Shown: positions 1 to 10,810, numbered from the stretch's first letter. The stretch: DNA of 64,000 nucleotides from Cyrtodaria siliqua (GCA_037043455.1 JAWPHD010011510.1:19249-83248), one strand, 5' to 3'. The notes: generated by a model from the sequence alone, not told the origin. Numbers and translations are program-made.

Positions 1-322
1 GCATGAGATTCTTGCATCACTGTGTAATCGTAGGTGTTGTTTCAGCCCCTTCTTTGCCATAAATGCTTTTTCGCACACTCTACATTCATGTTCACGCGGA
101 ACACTTCGCCTTCGCTCCTTACCGCATACATACGTTTTGATGTGGAACTTCTTCTCACATATGATGAATTCGAACACCGGATATGAGTGGTAGTTCTTGT
201 GTCTCGACAGTGAGACTTATGTTTAAACTTTTATGACATATGGGACAACTTTCTTCAGTCATCTCCTCATGGAAGGTTGTCTGATAATTGTCCTCGTCCA
301 AATCTGAATCAAATTCCGCCAT
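1..322 (-). pseudogene. C2H2 zinc-finger protein, N-terminal part, frameshifted, cut by window edge
   Basis: Read on the minus strand from an ATG at 322, the frame opens with an acidic stretch (MAEFDSDLDEDN) and reaches CPICHKS, the first half of a C2H2 finger. The expected continuation (FKHKS, then LSRHKNYHS) lies in the two other frames, so two indels break it near 205-225. Further on, a complete finger HECRVCEKAF...KQHLRLH (C-x2-C-x12-H-x3-H) is open to the window edge. A good splice acceptor (TTTTGACTTTCAG) sits immediately before the ATG at 324-336, so this is probably an internal or first coding exon. C2H2 fingers normally bind DNA in the nucleus. The two shifts could be real decay or assembly error. 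Confidence 0.6.
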
Positions 323-330
323 TCTGAAAG

Positions 331-603
331 TCAAAAATGACAATTGCTGTAAATTAATTTATCATATACTTGCGGTGTGAGGGTATAATAAAGCCATGAT
401 GTATTGATAATATTACAATACAATAAAATGAATATGCAAGCGAAGGTCAAACTATTGTTCTGTCCTTTTCGTCCGGCTCTGTATTCATCATGGTGCATCG
501 AAATTGCCTCGTCGATTTCCGTAACCGTTTCAAATATCGGATTAGGGAAATCGAAGTCGTAGTTCCGTAGTTCGGTGGCGTACGTAGAAGACCGAGTGAA
601 CAT
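331..603 (-). other. Unrecognised ORF upstream of the zinc-finger exon
   Basis: A 90-codon frame starts with a true ATG at 603. Its first 50 residues (for example RNYDFDFPNPIF and TEIDEAISMHHDEY) look protein-like and acidic, while the rest looks like intron translation. It lies just upstream of the zinc-finger exon on the same strand and could be an earlier exon, but I find no good donor whose phase would join it to the MAEFD frame. I recognise no family. Confidence 0.25.
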
Positions 604-759
604 ACGAAGGGCTCATTTAAGCTGGCGTACTGGCAAAATGCAAGTGACATTTTCAGAATGCCAGTAATTGTGCAATTGCATCAATATACCTTACGTGTTT
701 AATTTAGAATACCATGTCTCCTTTTTTTTAACATGTGCTTTCATATCAATGTTTTAAAT

Positions 760-1137
760 CAGAGCTACAGATAAGGTTTTTGATCAATTGGGTATTTACC
801 CATCGGTATTTATATAATTGGGTATTTCATGATTTCAAGTGGGTAAAATAAAGCAATAAAAGTTTGCAACATTTGAGGTGGCATTCCACTAATATTGTAT
901 ACACAAAATCTAATAAAATCGACTTTTTTTGTTACAATAGGCTTTATACATGACTGTACAAGGTGTCCTTTCAACAAACAATATTGCTCAATTTGTATAT
1001 TGCTCAATTTGCATTGGTTGTTTTATCATTTGACAACTTCGATTACTTTATTGGTACCCATTCTTTTTACTTTAATTGGGTATTTTGGCATTTTTAATTG
1101 GATATTTAAGCAAATACCCTACTTATCTGTAGCCCTG
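760..1137. mobile_element. 378-bp MITE-like element with CAGRGCTACAGATAAG termini
   Basis: The left end reads CAGAGCTACAGATAAG and the right end is its reverse complement with one mismatch (CAGGGCTACAGATAAG). Inside, ATTGGGTATTT recurs in both orientations (about 787, 821, 1073 and, inverted, around 1110). No coding capacity is visible. CAGRG termini recall hAT-type elements, but I could not identify an 8-bp target duplication, so the superfamily is open. Confidence 0.6.
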
Positions 1138-1687
1138 AAGTTTGTTAATGTTTTTTAAGTTTTCCTGATGTGTTTGTATTTTTATGGCACATATGCAATC
1201 TAGCATGTTTGTTAATGATGAATCATCTTGTGCTTTTTACTTATTTGTTACATATCGAAGTGCACGTATTAACATATATCTAGATCAGAGATGAAACTTA
1301 CAATCAGTGGCATGCGCTTTCTTCTGAAACTAACGAAACAACGCGATATTTTAAGAATATTCAGGATTGCCATACGTGCCTTTAGCATAAATATTTTGAG
1401 TCATGATAGCAATTGAGCAGTATTATATTTTTGTTTATGTAAAAGAGTGCACATTCATTGCATCAACAACTTAATTTTTTTTAATACTCGATATGCTGGT
1501 GAATGAGAAACGTTGTCATCACTCGATGCACACAATGGTTAGCACCAATCGAGGCAGTAAATTCAAAATAAGAAAATATTGGCTCACCTTGGTAATGTTT
1601 CGCCTTGTTTTTCGGCCATTTTTTACGCATTCAAACAATGGTGCTGCCCTAAGCAGCGCCATAGACCTCTACATGTTCACCCCCTTG

Positions 1688-2162
1688 ATAGTGGCGAACT
1701 GTAAATGGGTTCAACACCAAGCATGCAGTGCGTTGCAAAATGATAGTGTCATAGCCTCTTTTGATAAGGGGCGTCCGAGGCCGAGTGGTTAGAGTCTCTG
1801 ACTTGCAATCACTTGCCTCTCACCGCTGTAGGTTCGATCCCTCAGGGGCCTAGGAATCTTTATGTGAGGAAGCTATCCAGCTGGCTTGCGGAAAACGGTG
1901 GTTCTACCCAGGTGCCCGCCCGTGCACGAAAATTGACCGGAGGGGCACCTGGGGTCTTCCTCCACCAGTGGAAGCTGGAAAGTCGCCATATGACCTTAAC
2001 TGTTGGTACGACTATAAAATCCAATTCAATTCAATTTTTTTGATACACCTTTTAACAAGTTTAACAAACTTTTAAGATAGTATGAAAGTGATCATGACCA
2101 AGGATCTTACGAAGTTTGTACACATCACCATAGAAGTCAGGTTTTGAAAGTCCTTGAAAAAG
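1688..2162 (-). mobile_element. Penelope-like element fragment, split by a SINE
   Basis: 1688-1766 and 2046-2162 match, in the same order and orientation, the C-terminal coding part of the Penelope-like copies at 22.7-22.9 and 33.6-33.8 kb (the segment around AAGCATGCAGT, then the segment around AAGTGATCATGACCAAG). The block between them is a SINE absent from the other copies. Both ends are truncated and no open frame survives. Confidence 0.8.
1767..2037 (+). mobile_element. tRNA-derived SINE nested in a Penelope-like fragment
   Basis: The head has an A box (GGCCGAGTGGTTAGAG) and a B box (GGTTCGATCCC) in tRNA-like spacing. A body containing CACCTGGGGTCTTCCTCCAC and GTCGCCATATGACC follows, then a CCAATTCAATTCAATT tail. 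The flanks TTTTGATA (1759-1766 and 2038-2045) form a target-site duplication. The uninterrupted site is seen at 22780-22800 and 33700-33720, which makes the insertion boundaries secure. Confidence 0.85.
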
Positions 2163-2185
2163 AGATTCAATAAACACAAACAAAA

Positions 2186-3205
2186 GTGAAAAGCAGCAGA
2201 CTCGTCAGTTCACGAGCGGGAATATAATGTGCAACAACTCTCACGCCCCGAGCACTGTCTTAAGCGATATTCTACTTTGAAACCACTGAATTAAGTTTAA
2301 AATTAAGTTTTAATCTTCCGTAATAGAAATGTCCGTATGTTCTGGTTATAGTTTAATGTAAAGGCTAATTATACAATTTACTCGATAAAGTTGTTTGCTA
2401 AGTAAATATAGAGTTACGTATGTCATTCAAAACCATCAACTAGGACCTGTTTGATTATCACAACATAGATCGGAAAATAACGTGAATGAATGTAAAGCTA
2501 CCGAGCATTTGATTTTTCTAATATTGTTTAGTTTGGATACATGAAATAATATTTGCAGATCAGAATACACTCAGAAATATCATTATAAGAAAGCAATGCT
2601 CTTACTTGTTATCTATTTTTGCTTTATCGGAAACTAATTTTGTTTTTAATTGTCATTATGAGACTTCATTTTTTTCAGTATGATTACCGTAAAAATTCGC
2701 CCCGACTAAATATCAGTAGTGTTATTACTTATTGGTCCTTTGAGATCATCAAGCCCTATGCATTGTGGCTTTAAAGTAGAATATCGCTTAAGCCGTTGCT
2801 AGGAGGCGTGAGAGATGTTGCACTCTACATTATCTGTCATAAACATACTCAATACAACTGAATCTGCTACTTTTATTTGTTGTGTTTGGTGGTTCCAAGG
2901 GATCCCCTGTTCAGTATTTATTGATATTCATGCCGGCTAGCGTTTGTTTAGTACCGTGTGGCGGCCGTAAAATGTTGCCCCGACTACAAGTCAGTAGTGT
3001 TATTACTTACTGTTCCTTTAGGATCATCAAGCCCAGTCTTTGTGGTTTTAAAGTAGAATATTGCTTAAGCCGGTACTAGAAGGCATGAGAGGTGTTGCAC
3101 CTTACATTAACTCTCATGAACAGACTCAATAAAACTGAGTCTGCTAGTTTTATCTCTTGTTGGATGTTTCCGAGGGATCCCATTTTCAGTATTTATTATC
3201 GAAGA
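2186..3205. repeat. Three copies of a roughly 235-bp repeat, one inverted
   Basis: 2688-2925 and 2970-3205 are direct copies, sharing GCCCCGACT, CAGTAGTGTTATTACTTA, TTTAAAGTAGAATAT and GGGATCCC. 2186-2285 carries the middle part in inverted orientation (GATATTCTACTTTGAAACCA, ACTCTCACGCC). A further fragment with the CCGTGTGG...GCCGTAAAA segment lies near 7265. No coding frame; family not recognised. Confidence 0.7.
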
Positions 3206-3873
3206 CGATACTTATCATAAGTGACAAATATCGCTATTACTAATTTCTTATTATGTTCATAAATAATAATTATATCATTTGTCATTAAAATATTCAGTTA
3301 TTGTATGGGAAAGACGATTCTTATTAATTTCCGTCCTTTTAATTTAAGTTAACTAAAGTGACCTCGAGATGAATAATACGGGCTATTACTCGTATTCCAA
3401 CTGTACACTTTATCACGAGATAATGTCATAAGCGAATGTTTACATGTGTACTGTAATTGTTTTAGAAGACAATGCAAACTATTTATGGAATTGCATTAAT
3501 AGAAGGTTACACGTGCGCGGGATATATTATAGGACAAGCGTATGTTTTAGGCAATTTTTTTTAATTTTTTTATTATACTACTACTACTTATAATAATAAT
3601 AATAAAGAAAAAAAATAATAAAGGAAAAAATGTATACAGTAGTAATAATAATAGTAATAATAATAATAACGTAATACAACTTGACGCGATTGTGTTGAGT
3701 ATGGCTTAAACAAATCAAAGCATTTATAATTAAATAAATAATTCAGCTAAAAAGCAAAATAATAAGATAAATACACAGTATTACTATTCATAATAATAGT
3801 AATAATAATGATAACATAGTAATACTAAAACAATATTAATATAATAAACATGAGAATAATAACTTTAACAATA
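3206..3873. other. No gene; A+T-rich with AAT-type simple repeats
   Basis: 3560-3830 is dominated by imperfect TAATAATAAT runs. The rest shows no feature I can support, apart from the 21-bp word at 3375-3395 discussed in the findings. Confidence 0.7.
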
Positions 3874-4088
3874 GTGGAGCGCTGTGGTCTAGTGGTAGAG
3901 CGTTGGACCCATGATCCAAAAGTCGTGGGTTCGATTCCCGCCATTGCCATATGCGTTGTGTCGCTGAGCAAGACACTTTATCTGCATTGCTTAGTACTGG
4001 TTCTACCCAGGAAGACATCGAGAGTGATTCAAATAAGTTCCTAGAGCTTTCGTTACAATCAATGTAAAATAAATAAGTTTAAAATAAC
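3874..4088 (+). mobile_element. tRNA-derived SINE with CAT-anticodon head
   Basis: The head folds like a tRNA: anticodon stem TTGGA/TCCAA around loop CCCATGA (anticodon CAT) and T arm GTGGG-TTCGATT-CCCGC, but the acceptor stem does not pair, so it is a SINE and not a working tRNA. Next comes the conserved word GAGCAAGACACTTTATCTGC and a 3' end ACAATCAATGTAAAATAAAT. It sits in AAT-rich DNA. A second copy of the same family lies inverted at 41964-42181. Confidence 0.85.
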
Positions 4089-4299
4089 AATAATAATAAA
4101 ACAATAATAACATCATTAATATTTGTAATGAATACTAATATCCGCTTTAATAATGCGAGAAAAAAATAATGAAACATTAAAAAAGTCAATAAATAAAAAA
4201 AATCAAATAAAAAGAAATCAATAAATAATAATAATAATAAGAATGATAATAATAAATTGAAATAATTCGAAGGGAAATGTAAAGTAAATTAAATGAAAT

Positions 4300-5059
4300 A
4301 AAACTAGATATGGTTAGAAACCAGTTATTCATTGAAGTTTTATTCTGTTTCATGAATCGAGCCTGTCAAGAGGTGATGTGCATTCCGGGAAGGGAAGTGA
4401 CCGGCCAGTGTCTGAGACTGGTCAAGCTGTATTGATGATGTTGCTCTCTGCCCGCTTTAATTGTCCCGGTTGGGGTGGACAAGCCTGAATGGTAAGTGCG
4501 AAGCGAATCATCAGTCTTGATACTGGTTAGCGGCGGTGCCACAGCAGACCTCAGACAGGTAATGGGGTGGAAGGCAAAAATTCGTTCAACCTAATTCATG
4601 CCTCCTGGACGGCCCTCTTTGTAACCATGTTTCTCATGTCTTGCCAATCGGCACCACTCACAGTAGTACTTCTGTTTTAGTAAGATATTTTCATTTGTAT
4701 CCTACCCCTATAATATTCCCTCGTATTAAAATAGGAGTTTAGAACTGGTTCCATCTCGAGTAATCGGGTTCAAGAATTCAAGAATTGGTTCTCTGGTACA
4801 CATATCCAATCAGCTGATAATCATAATGAGCAACTACCGCAGAGGTTAACTTAGAAAAGGCGGCTCTTTAAATACTTCACGGGTAGCACATTTCCTAATT
4901 TCGCCGGTTGCCTTAGTCAAGGTATTGGATTGTGATTTGATTTTGATAATCCCTCTTAAACCACTTGATTATTTCCTGGACGAATGACTTTATATTTGAG
5001 TGATCAACATGATAACAATCAACTTGTTCTCAGGACTTGTGGCTTGTTTTACTAACATA
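4300..5059. other. No recognised feature; locally GC-richer
   Basis: 4370-4620 is clearly more GC-rich than its surroundings, but I see no convincing frame, splice pair or repeat in it. Confidence 0.5.
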
Positions 5060-5680
5060 TTTGGTCATCTAGGGGTTTCCTTCTGCGGATGGAATGTCTG
5101 TCGGTTCCACTATCGAGTTAGCTTGTTCTCGCTGCCTTTTACTCAGCATTAGTCGAGCTATCGTCATGAAGTGTTCACGGATCATGTAATGATAGTCGTG
5201 GGCTGTGGCTGTTTCTTTTGCAACACATTGTCGTTTTCCCTCCTCGACATTTCAGTCGGAAAGGCACTCCTATTCGGTCTGTTATCACATTTTAAGACGG
5301 TTCCGGTAGTGTTAGCAGTTTCAGTATGAGTCCCTGATTCTATATCAGAGCAATGATATTGCGTATTGGTAGTGAAGAACTCGTCAAAGTTATTCATCAT
5401 CAGGCACCCACGTCTTACCGCCTTATTCTTCTGGTTAGACAAGCCCATTTATCATCCACACATAATTCTCGGGCCGATTCTATTTCACGAAACTATTTCG
5501 GTACTGCTGGAAGAGATACGAGCTATTAGTACCGAAGAGTTTTGTCTCTGTTAAATCTTGATTACAATGGTTACATGGCACACCCTTTTAGGATTGGTCT
5601 TTTAGGATGGGTGCGGCAGTTGCCTCACTGTCATTACTTCGAATCTGTCTCGATGCGTTTCTGAGTGTTTTGTTTCAGTC
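5060..5680 (-). pseudogene. Decayed coding-like stretch, family unknown
   Basis: On the minus strand the longest frame runs from 5448 to 5182 (88 codons, start MGLSNQKNKAVRR). Protein-like pieces continue in shifted frames on both sides: upstream VPCNHCNQDLTETKLFGTNS (about 5580-5520), with a C-x2-C pair, and downstream YHYMIREHFMTIARLMLSKR (about 5185-5120). The pattern suggests one old open frame broken by at least two indels and some stops. I do not recognise the family; a retroelement or a lost gene are both possible. Confidence 0.35.
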
Positions 5681-5689
5681 ATCTCTCTC

Positions 5690-5880
5690 TAACATGTTAT
5701 TTAAGCCTTTTGGGGCTTCACTAAGGGTATAAGGTTGTTGGGCCATGCTCTCTTTTGTTTAAGACTATTGGGGATTCATCTTTTGTTTAAGCCTATTGTG
5801 GCTTCTTTAAGGGTATTAGGCTTATGGGTCATGCCCTCTTTTGTGAAACATGTTAAGGGCTGCCATGATATATGTATGTG
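5690..5880. repeat. Short direct repeats of TTTAAGCCTATTGTGGCTTC type
   Basis: Three imperfect copies of a roughly 50-60-bp unit carry TTTAAGCCTWTTGGGG, TAAGGGTATWAGG and GGGCCATGCYCTCTTTTGT. No coding sense on either strand. Confidence 0.6.
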
Positions 5881-6304
5881 TTGCCGGCAGCCCGCTATTT
5901 GGAGCCGCGCCCAATATTTGCCAAAACTAATTACTATATGATCAAAAAATTTAATAAATGATAATATGTTCTTATGTGTTTGTCAACTTGGTGCCTTCCT
6001 AATAATACGGGCTATTACTCGTTATAGCCAGAGTTATTGGGAGGCGCCCACTGTTTTGTTAGCTAGCTCCACTCTCGTAATCTTCGTTTATTTGCGCATG
6101 CGCAAGATTTTCCCTTTACTCATTGCCACCATTAAAGCCGGCGGTACGTACTTTTTCATGTCGAGTAAAATACTGAATGTTTTCCCACCCACATCTCCCT
6201 TTCTATATAATTGTTCGTTAAAGTTTATGTTATGCCACTAAGATGGGTATCAAATGTCCCTATTGAACTAACGTTTTACCTTATCGTATTGTGTGTCTCT
6301 TATG
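5881..6304. other. No recognised feature
   Basis: Ordinary-looking intergenic sequence; the 91-codon plus frame here has no recognisable motif. Confidence 0.5.
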
Positions 6305-6806
6305 TATAAAGAAATATAAAAAGATCGGACTGGGAAAGTAGTATTCAAGGAGGTCAGTCAACCACAAAACACAGAAACAAACACGCAAACAGACAAACAA
6401 GAAGGCAAAAGTAATAATAAATACAAACGACCTCACAAACGCAAAAGGGTTGACAATAGGGCTACCGCCTTGGAACGGTCAGTGGCAAAGTAGGCCACTG
6501 GGGGTTTAAACCGGTTCTAGGGTGCACCAAACACCACACTGTCATCCCATTAACACAGGACAGTGTAAATAAAGAAATCCCCGCCATGATCTAATCTCTA
6601 ACCAACAAGGCAGCATCAATAGGCAATATAAGTAAAACACAAATATGCTCGTGTAAATATAATATAAAAAACAATAGCCTAGAAAGCCACAATGAAGGTA
6701 CTCAATGACTTGTCAGAAGCCAGAGCAGTGAGAGAATAAACTATTAAGGGCACGACAAGAAAGATCATAGACAAACATCAAACGCCACCGTTCCAATGAG
6801 CTTTAT
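6305..6806 (-). mobile_element. Penelope-like element, 3' end only
   Basis: This matches the 3' non-coding part of the copies at 22143-22640 and 33060-33550 almost base for base, ending at 6305 (reverse complement ends TCCGATCTTTTTATATTTCT). It stops at about 6806 where the others run into the reverse-transcriptase coding end. The pattern is a 5'-truncated insertion. Confidence 0.8.
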
Positions 6807-7195
6807 TTAGATGTATCAAAACAAAAGATACTTTATTGTAAAAACAATTAAGAAAATGTATGTAATCTAAATGTTATAGACAACTCACTACAGTAATAAC
6901 TAAAAGTGTACGGGTATTGATACGTGAACAGTTACTATTCCACTAGGCCACTCATTAATACTAGATTGAACGTGTTCCTACCTATCCATTAACAAAGTGT
7001 CCTGTTCAAAACTCTTTATTCTGAAAAGGAATATTTAGACATTTTATATGAAAAGGAGATACGTACATTTAAAACGGCAACGTATGAATGGCTGTACTTC
7101 TATAAGAGATGCACGTTCGCAAAGCAAAATGATATATATATATATATATCTACAATGGTATGCATTTGTATGATTATGTTTTGATTTGGTTTACT
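6807..7195. other. No recognised feature
   Basis: A+T-rich; a short (AT)n run at 7131-7149 is the only structure. Confidence 0.6.
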
Positions 7196-7440
7196 GTGTT
7201 CTGTGAAATCTACATTTCCTGTTCGACTTTTATACTTATTTTATTTTCGTAATAATGTTGTTTGTGCCGTGTGGCTGCCGTAAAAAGTCTCCCCGTACAT
7301 CCAATCAATATTGTTATTTTTACATCCCACAGGGATTGCTTGACTTTTATAGACCCAGTGTCATCCTTAAACACATAGTTTACCATGTTCTATGAAAGCT
7401 GCATTTACTGTTCGACTTTTATACTTATTTTTATCATATC
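7196..7440 (+). repeat. Fragments of retroelement 3' tails
   Basis: Two copies of a word like CTGTTCGACTTTTATACTTA (about 7218 and 7408) match the 3' tail family at 10.7 and 60.1 kb. Between them 7258-7330 matches the repeat at 2950-3020. Confidence 0.5.
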
Positions 7441-7509
7441 TAGGTGCCCTTGTCGCACTTGACCTAGAGGTTTATATTTGGTTGTTCGCCAATGCTATTT
7501 ACCTATCTA

Positions 7510-8491
7510 CAGTCGAACCTCGATAGCTCGAAGTCAGAGGGACCAGAGGGATATGTTCGAGCTATCGATGGCTTCGAGGCATCGATGGAACGATAAAAAA
7601 AATATATCTATCCGAATTTGTGTACCGTCCGAAATAGTGTTACTTGTGTACTTGATGTATCGTTCTCGGTATGTTTTTTATGTTCATGCATGTTTGTTTA
7701 AACCTCATAACGGATATATAACATGCAATAGTTACACTGACAATTCAAGAAAAACTGCAATGATGTGTTTGTTTTATCATGTATTTAAAGAAATATCACA
7801 ATAATAGATGTTGACATATAAGCCGGAAGTCCGAATAATGAGAACAAGGTATGTCTGGTTTCGGTACATAGATTTGAATAGAATAGAAAATAGCATAGCA
7901 CATAATTGTTATTAAAACCAATCAACACACGTTATTTAATTAGAAAATCAACCGTGTTTAATCAGTAAACGAAGTTCACTAAACATACTCGGGAAATACT
8001 ATTATCTTATTAAAAAGTGAAAACACTTTATTTTAATTATTGTTTTATTTTTATTAAAACCAATCAACAAACGTTATTTATTTAGAAAATCAACAGTGTT
8101 TAATTTATTGTAATTAACAGTAAACGAAGTTCACTAAACATAAATTGTGTCTATTATCGATTTTCAATCATAAATGTTCGCACCTTTAACAACCAACTTG
8201 ATCTGTTTTCGCACTATGATCGAACTTGCTACGAACAAATACAATTAATATGGCCAACGTCAGATGGCAACGAATCATCACCTTCGATTTAGCGAGGTTT
8301 AAATTCACACAAAAATGGACCTTCGGACCGTAAAAAGTATTCGAGCGAGCCGGGGTATTCGAAAAATAATATTCGAATAATCGAGGTTAAATTGCATTGA
8401 ATTATATAGGAGTTATGTCGGGACCGGAAAATGTGCTCGAGTTACCGATGGTATTCGAATCACCGGTGTTCGAGCTATCGAAGTTCGACTG
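7510..8491. mobile_element. 982-bp non-autonomous TIR element, pogo/Tigger-like ends
   Basis: The left end is CAGTCGAACCTCGATAGCTC and the right end is its reverse complement with one mismatch. Both are flanked by TA (7508-7509 and 8492-8493), the target preference of Tc1/mariner/pogo elements. Sub-terminal TTCGAGCTATCGATGG words recur near both ends. Inside, about 80 bp with CAGTAAACGAAGTTCACTAA is duplicated (7911-7990 and 8050-8140). No transposase frame is visible. Confidence 0.8.
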
Positions 8492-8493
8492 TA

Positions 8494-9009
8494 TAAAATT
8501 ACAAAGGACAATAACTCTAATTCAAATGATATTTATATGAGATATGGGTGTAACGGATTGCATTATATAATATTCTAGTGTGTACAATAACACATCATGA
8601 AGTGTCCTGGCCTACAAATCACTAGTTAGTCAAATTAATTTTTGAAAAAATGTGGGGTAGGCTTAGTCTTTGAATCATACATGTAACCTCTATAATTTTT
8701 GTATTTTCTTGCATATTTTTGTCAAAATGCAGCATTTAATGGCTATTGTGCATGAATATACGTTCAATAAAAGGTTTATGGTTTATTTTATTCATACAAT
8801 GCTGTAAATTGTGAGAATGCCTTTCTTTTTCATAATATTGAAGAAACTTCATGCATGAGTGATTTCGAGGTATAAACCCCAAATTAAATTTCAGTACTGG
8901 TTAGGTACGTAGAAGTCAATATCTGGGAAGTTTTTTGATCAAAATATATGTAACGGTTCTTTTTTACGCCTTTCTTATTAGTTTGGTATAACGCGTAAAA
9001 AAAACTATG
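8494..9009. other. No recognised feature
   Basis: A+T-rich spacer between two transposons. Confidence 0.6.
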
Positions 9010-9230
9010 TACGAGGGGTGTTCTGAAAATAATGTCACTGCCCGTAGATCTCGTGCACGACGTATTGCTCGAGCGTAAATCCGACATGTATACATTCACT
9101 AATCCTTCACTGACCATCGGTGTACAATTTAACTCATTTAGACACATAGTTTTGTTGTAATCGTTTGGATACTAACGTGTACTCGCATCACTTAATGCAA
9201 AATGACTGGTAGAAAAGTAGATATTAAATT

Positions 9231-10578
9231 TTGGAAATTAGAGGGTACATAAAGGCAAGGTGGCAAATTGGAATAGGTGCAAAATCTATTCATCAAATCA
9301 TTGAAATATACGGGAATGGTCAAATTAAAAAACGAACAGTCTACAGGTGGATATGTAAATTCAGTGCTGGAAAGGAGAATTTACAAGACAAGGCACGTGT
9401 TGGTCGCCCAGCCACCACAACCACTAAAAGTTACATAGACAAAATAAAACAAATTTTGAAAGAAGATGAAAGAGTTTTAAAAGTTAATAACATTTGTGCC
9501 AAATGGGTATCCCATATTCTGACGGAGGACCAGAAACGGACACGTGTACAGATGGCTAAACAACTCATGAAAATGTACCCAAAGTATACACCAAAATAAT
9601 TTGCTAACCTCGTTACCATGATGAATTGAATTGAATTGGGGTTTTACTGCGCACCAACACAAGAAAGGCTATATTGCGCCAAACAGGAATGAAGATGCCA
9701 GGCTCATCCTCCATTTACATCTAGATAAAATATGGAGAATGGGCCTATAACATTCTAACCTGCAGAACTGGAGAGTTGCTGCAAATTCTATTGTAGAAAC
9801 TCCATTTACGATGAAGCCACGTTTCCACATTTGCATATGCGGTGTCATGAAGAAGACCTTGCATGATCATGATAACAAAATGACAAAATGAACATGAAGG
9901 GGGGTCCTACAATACAACCACTGCAAATCCCGCTATGCCTCTAGCGGGATTTGCAGTGGTTGTATTCTACCCCGGCAACCACATGGGGAGTAACCATGAT
10001 GAAACGTTGGCGTACCCCTTTGAGCCAAATCGTAAGGTGGATAATACAATATGGGCCACCAAACATAGGCAAAGACCAAGCATTGCAAAACGCACACGGA
10101 ACGTTAGGAAAGTAATGTACACAATTTTCCTCAGAAATCAAGGTCCGATAATCCAAATCCCTACTCTAAAAGGTTGCAGTTTAAATGGACATTTCTAAAA
10201 AACTAAAGTTCTTGAAAAGTTGAAAAAATACTTCGCACCGTCCAGCTTCAGGTTTGAAGCACGTCAGACTGCTTCATGACAATGCGCCAGCGTATAAGTC
10301 GAAAGTTATGCGTCAGGTTCTTTCGTCTGAAAAGGTCTAGGTCTTTCCACATCCTCCGTATTCGCCAGACCTTGTCCACTGTAACTATTTCCTTTTTTCC
10401 AAAACTAAACTATTACCTATCTGGGCGGAGATATACATCGAGGAAAGCATTGGGATTAGCTATATTTCAGTATATGAACAGTGTACGCAAACAGGACAAT
10501 GAAAATTGTTTCCAAAATTGGATAAAATGCCTAAAACGTTGTATTTCTGTTAGAGAGAATTATTTTGAAGGAATATAA
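9231..10578 (+). pseudogene. mariner transposase pseudogene
   Basis: This once encoded the cut-and-paste transposase acting on the flanking TIRs. In order: N-terminal helix-turn-helix region (RGYIKARWQIGIGAKSIHQI, RTVYRWICKF, RVGRP), the linker (CAKWVSHILTEDQKRTRVQM), the block before the first catalytic region (VT..DET...FEPNRKVDN..WATK), then RPSIAKRTRNVRKVMYTIF, and in a shifted frame the C-terminal SGRRYTSRKALG ... CISVRENYFEGI. About 30 codons appear deleted between the N-terminal domain and CAKWV, there is a stop before FANLVT, a SINE splits the VTxDE block, and at least one later frameshift is present. It cannot make an active enzyme. Confidence 0.9.
9626..9989 (-). mobile_element. SINE nested in the mariner, with hairpin head
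   Basis: The insert is bounded by a 14-bp target duplication, GTTACCATGATGAA (9612-9625) and GTAACCATGATGAA (9990-10003). On the minus strand it ends GTTGGTGCGCAGTAAAACCC followed by CAATTCAATTCAA, the same type of tail as the SINE at 1767-2037. Its 5' end contains a perfect 24-bp inverted repeat (9911-9934 and 9943-9966) around an 8-nt loop. Confidence 0.8.
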
Positions 10579-10654
10579 ATCATTGATTGGTGAGTTTACC
10601 TTTTACTTTTGCTAATGCAAGAGTTGTGATATTACTTTCGAAACACCCCTCATA

Positions 10655-10810
10655 ATACTTGTTGTGTGGATTTCTAGGCTTTTGGTTTTACACTTTCCAG
10701 CTTTATTGGGATGGCAATAGGTAAGAGTGAGGGTTGATGCACTGTGGTCTTTGAATGCTTCATTTCCGGACCGACTTTTATATCTACTCTTTCTAGTCTT
10801 GATTATATAT
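10655..10810 (+). repeat. Diverged retroelement 3' tail fragment
   Basis: TTTATTGGGATGGCAATAGG ... GAGTGAGGGTTGATGCAC and then TTTGAATGCTTCATTTCC match the plus-strand tail at 59860-60110, with the middle deleted. It lies directly beside the mariner right end. Confidence 0.55.

Larger units (their letters stand above)
9012..10652 (+). mobile_element. mariner transposon, dead, with a nested SINE
   Basis: Terminal inverted repeats CGAGGGGTGTTCTGAAAATA (left) and the complement of TGAGGGGTGTTTCGAAAGTA (right) are flanked by TA dinucleotides at 9010-9011 and 10653-10654. Removing the nested SINE plus one duplicated target (about 378 bp) leaves about 1.26 kb, the usual mariner length. Confidence 0.9.
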
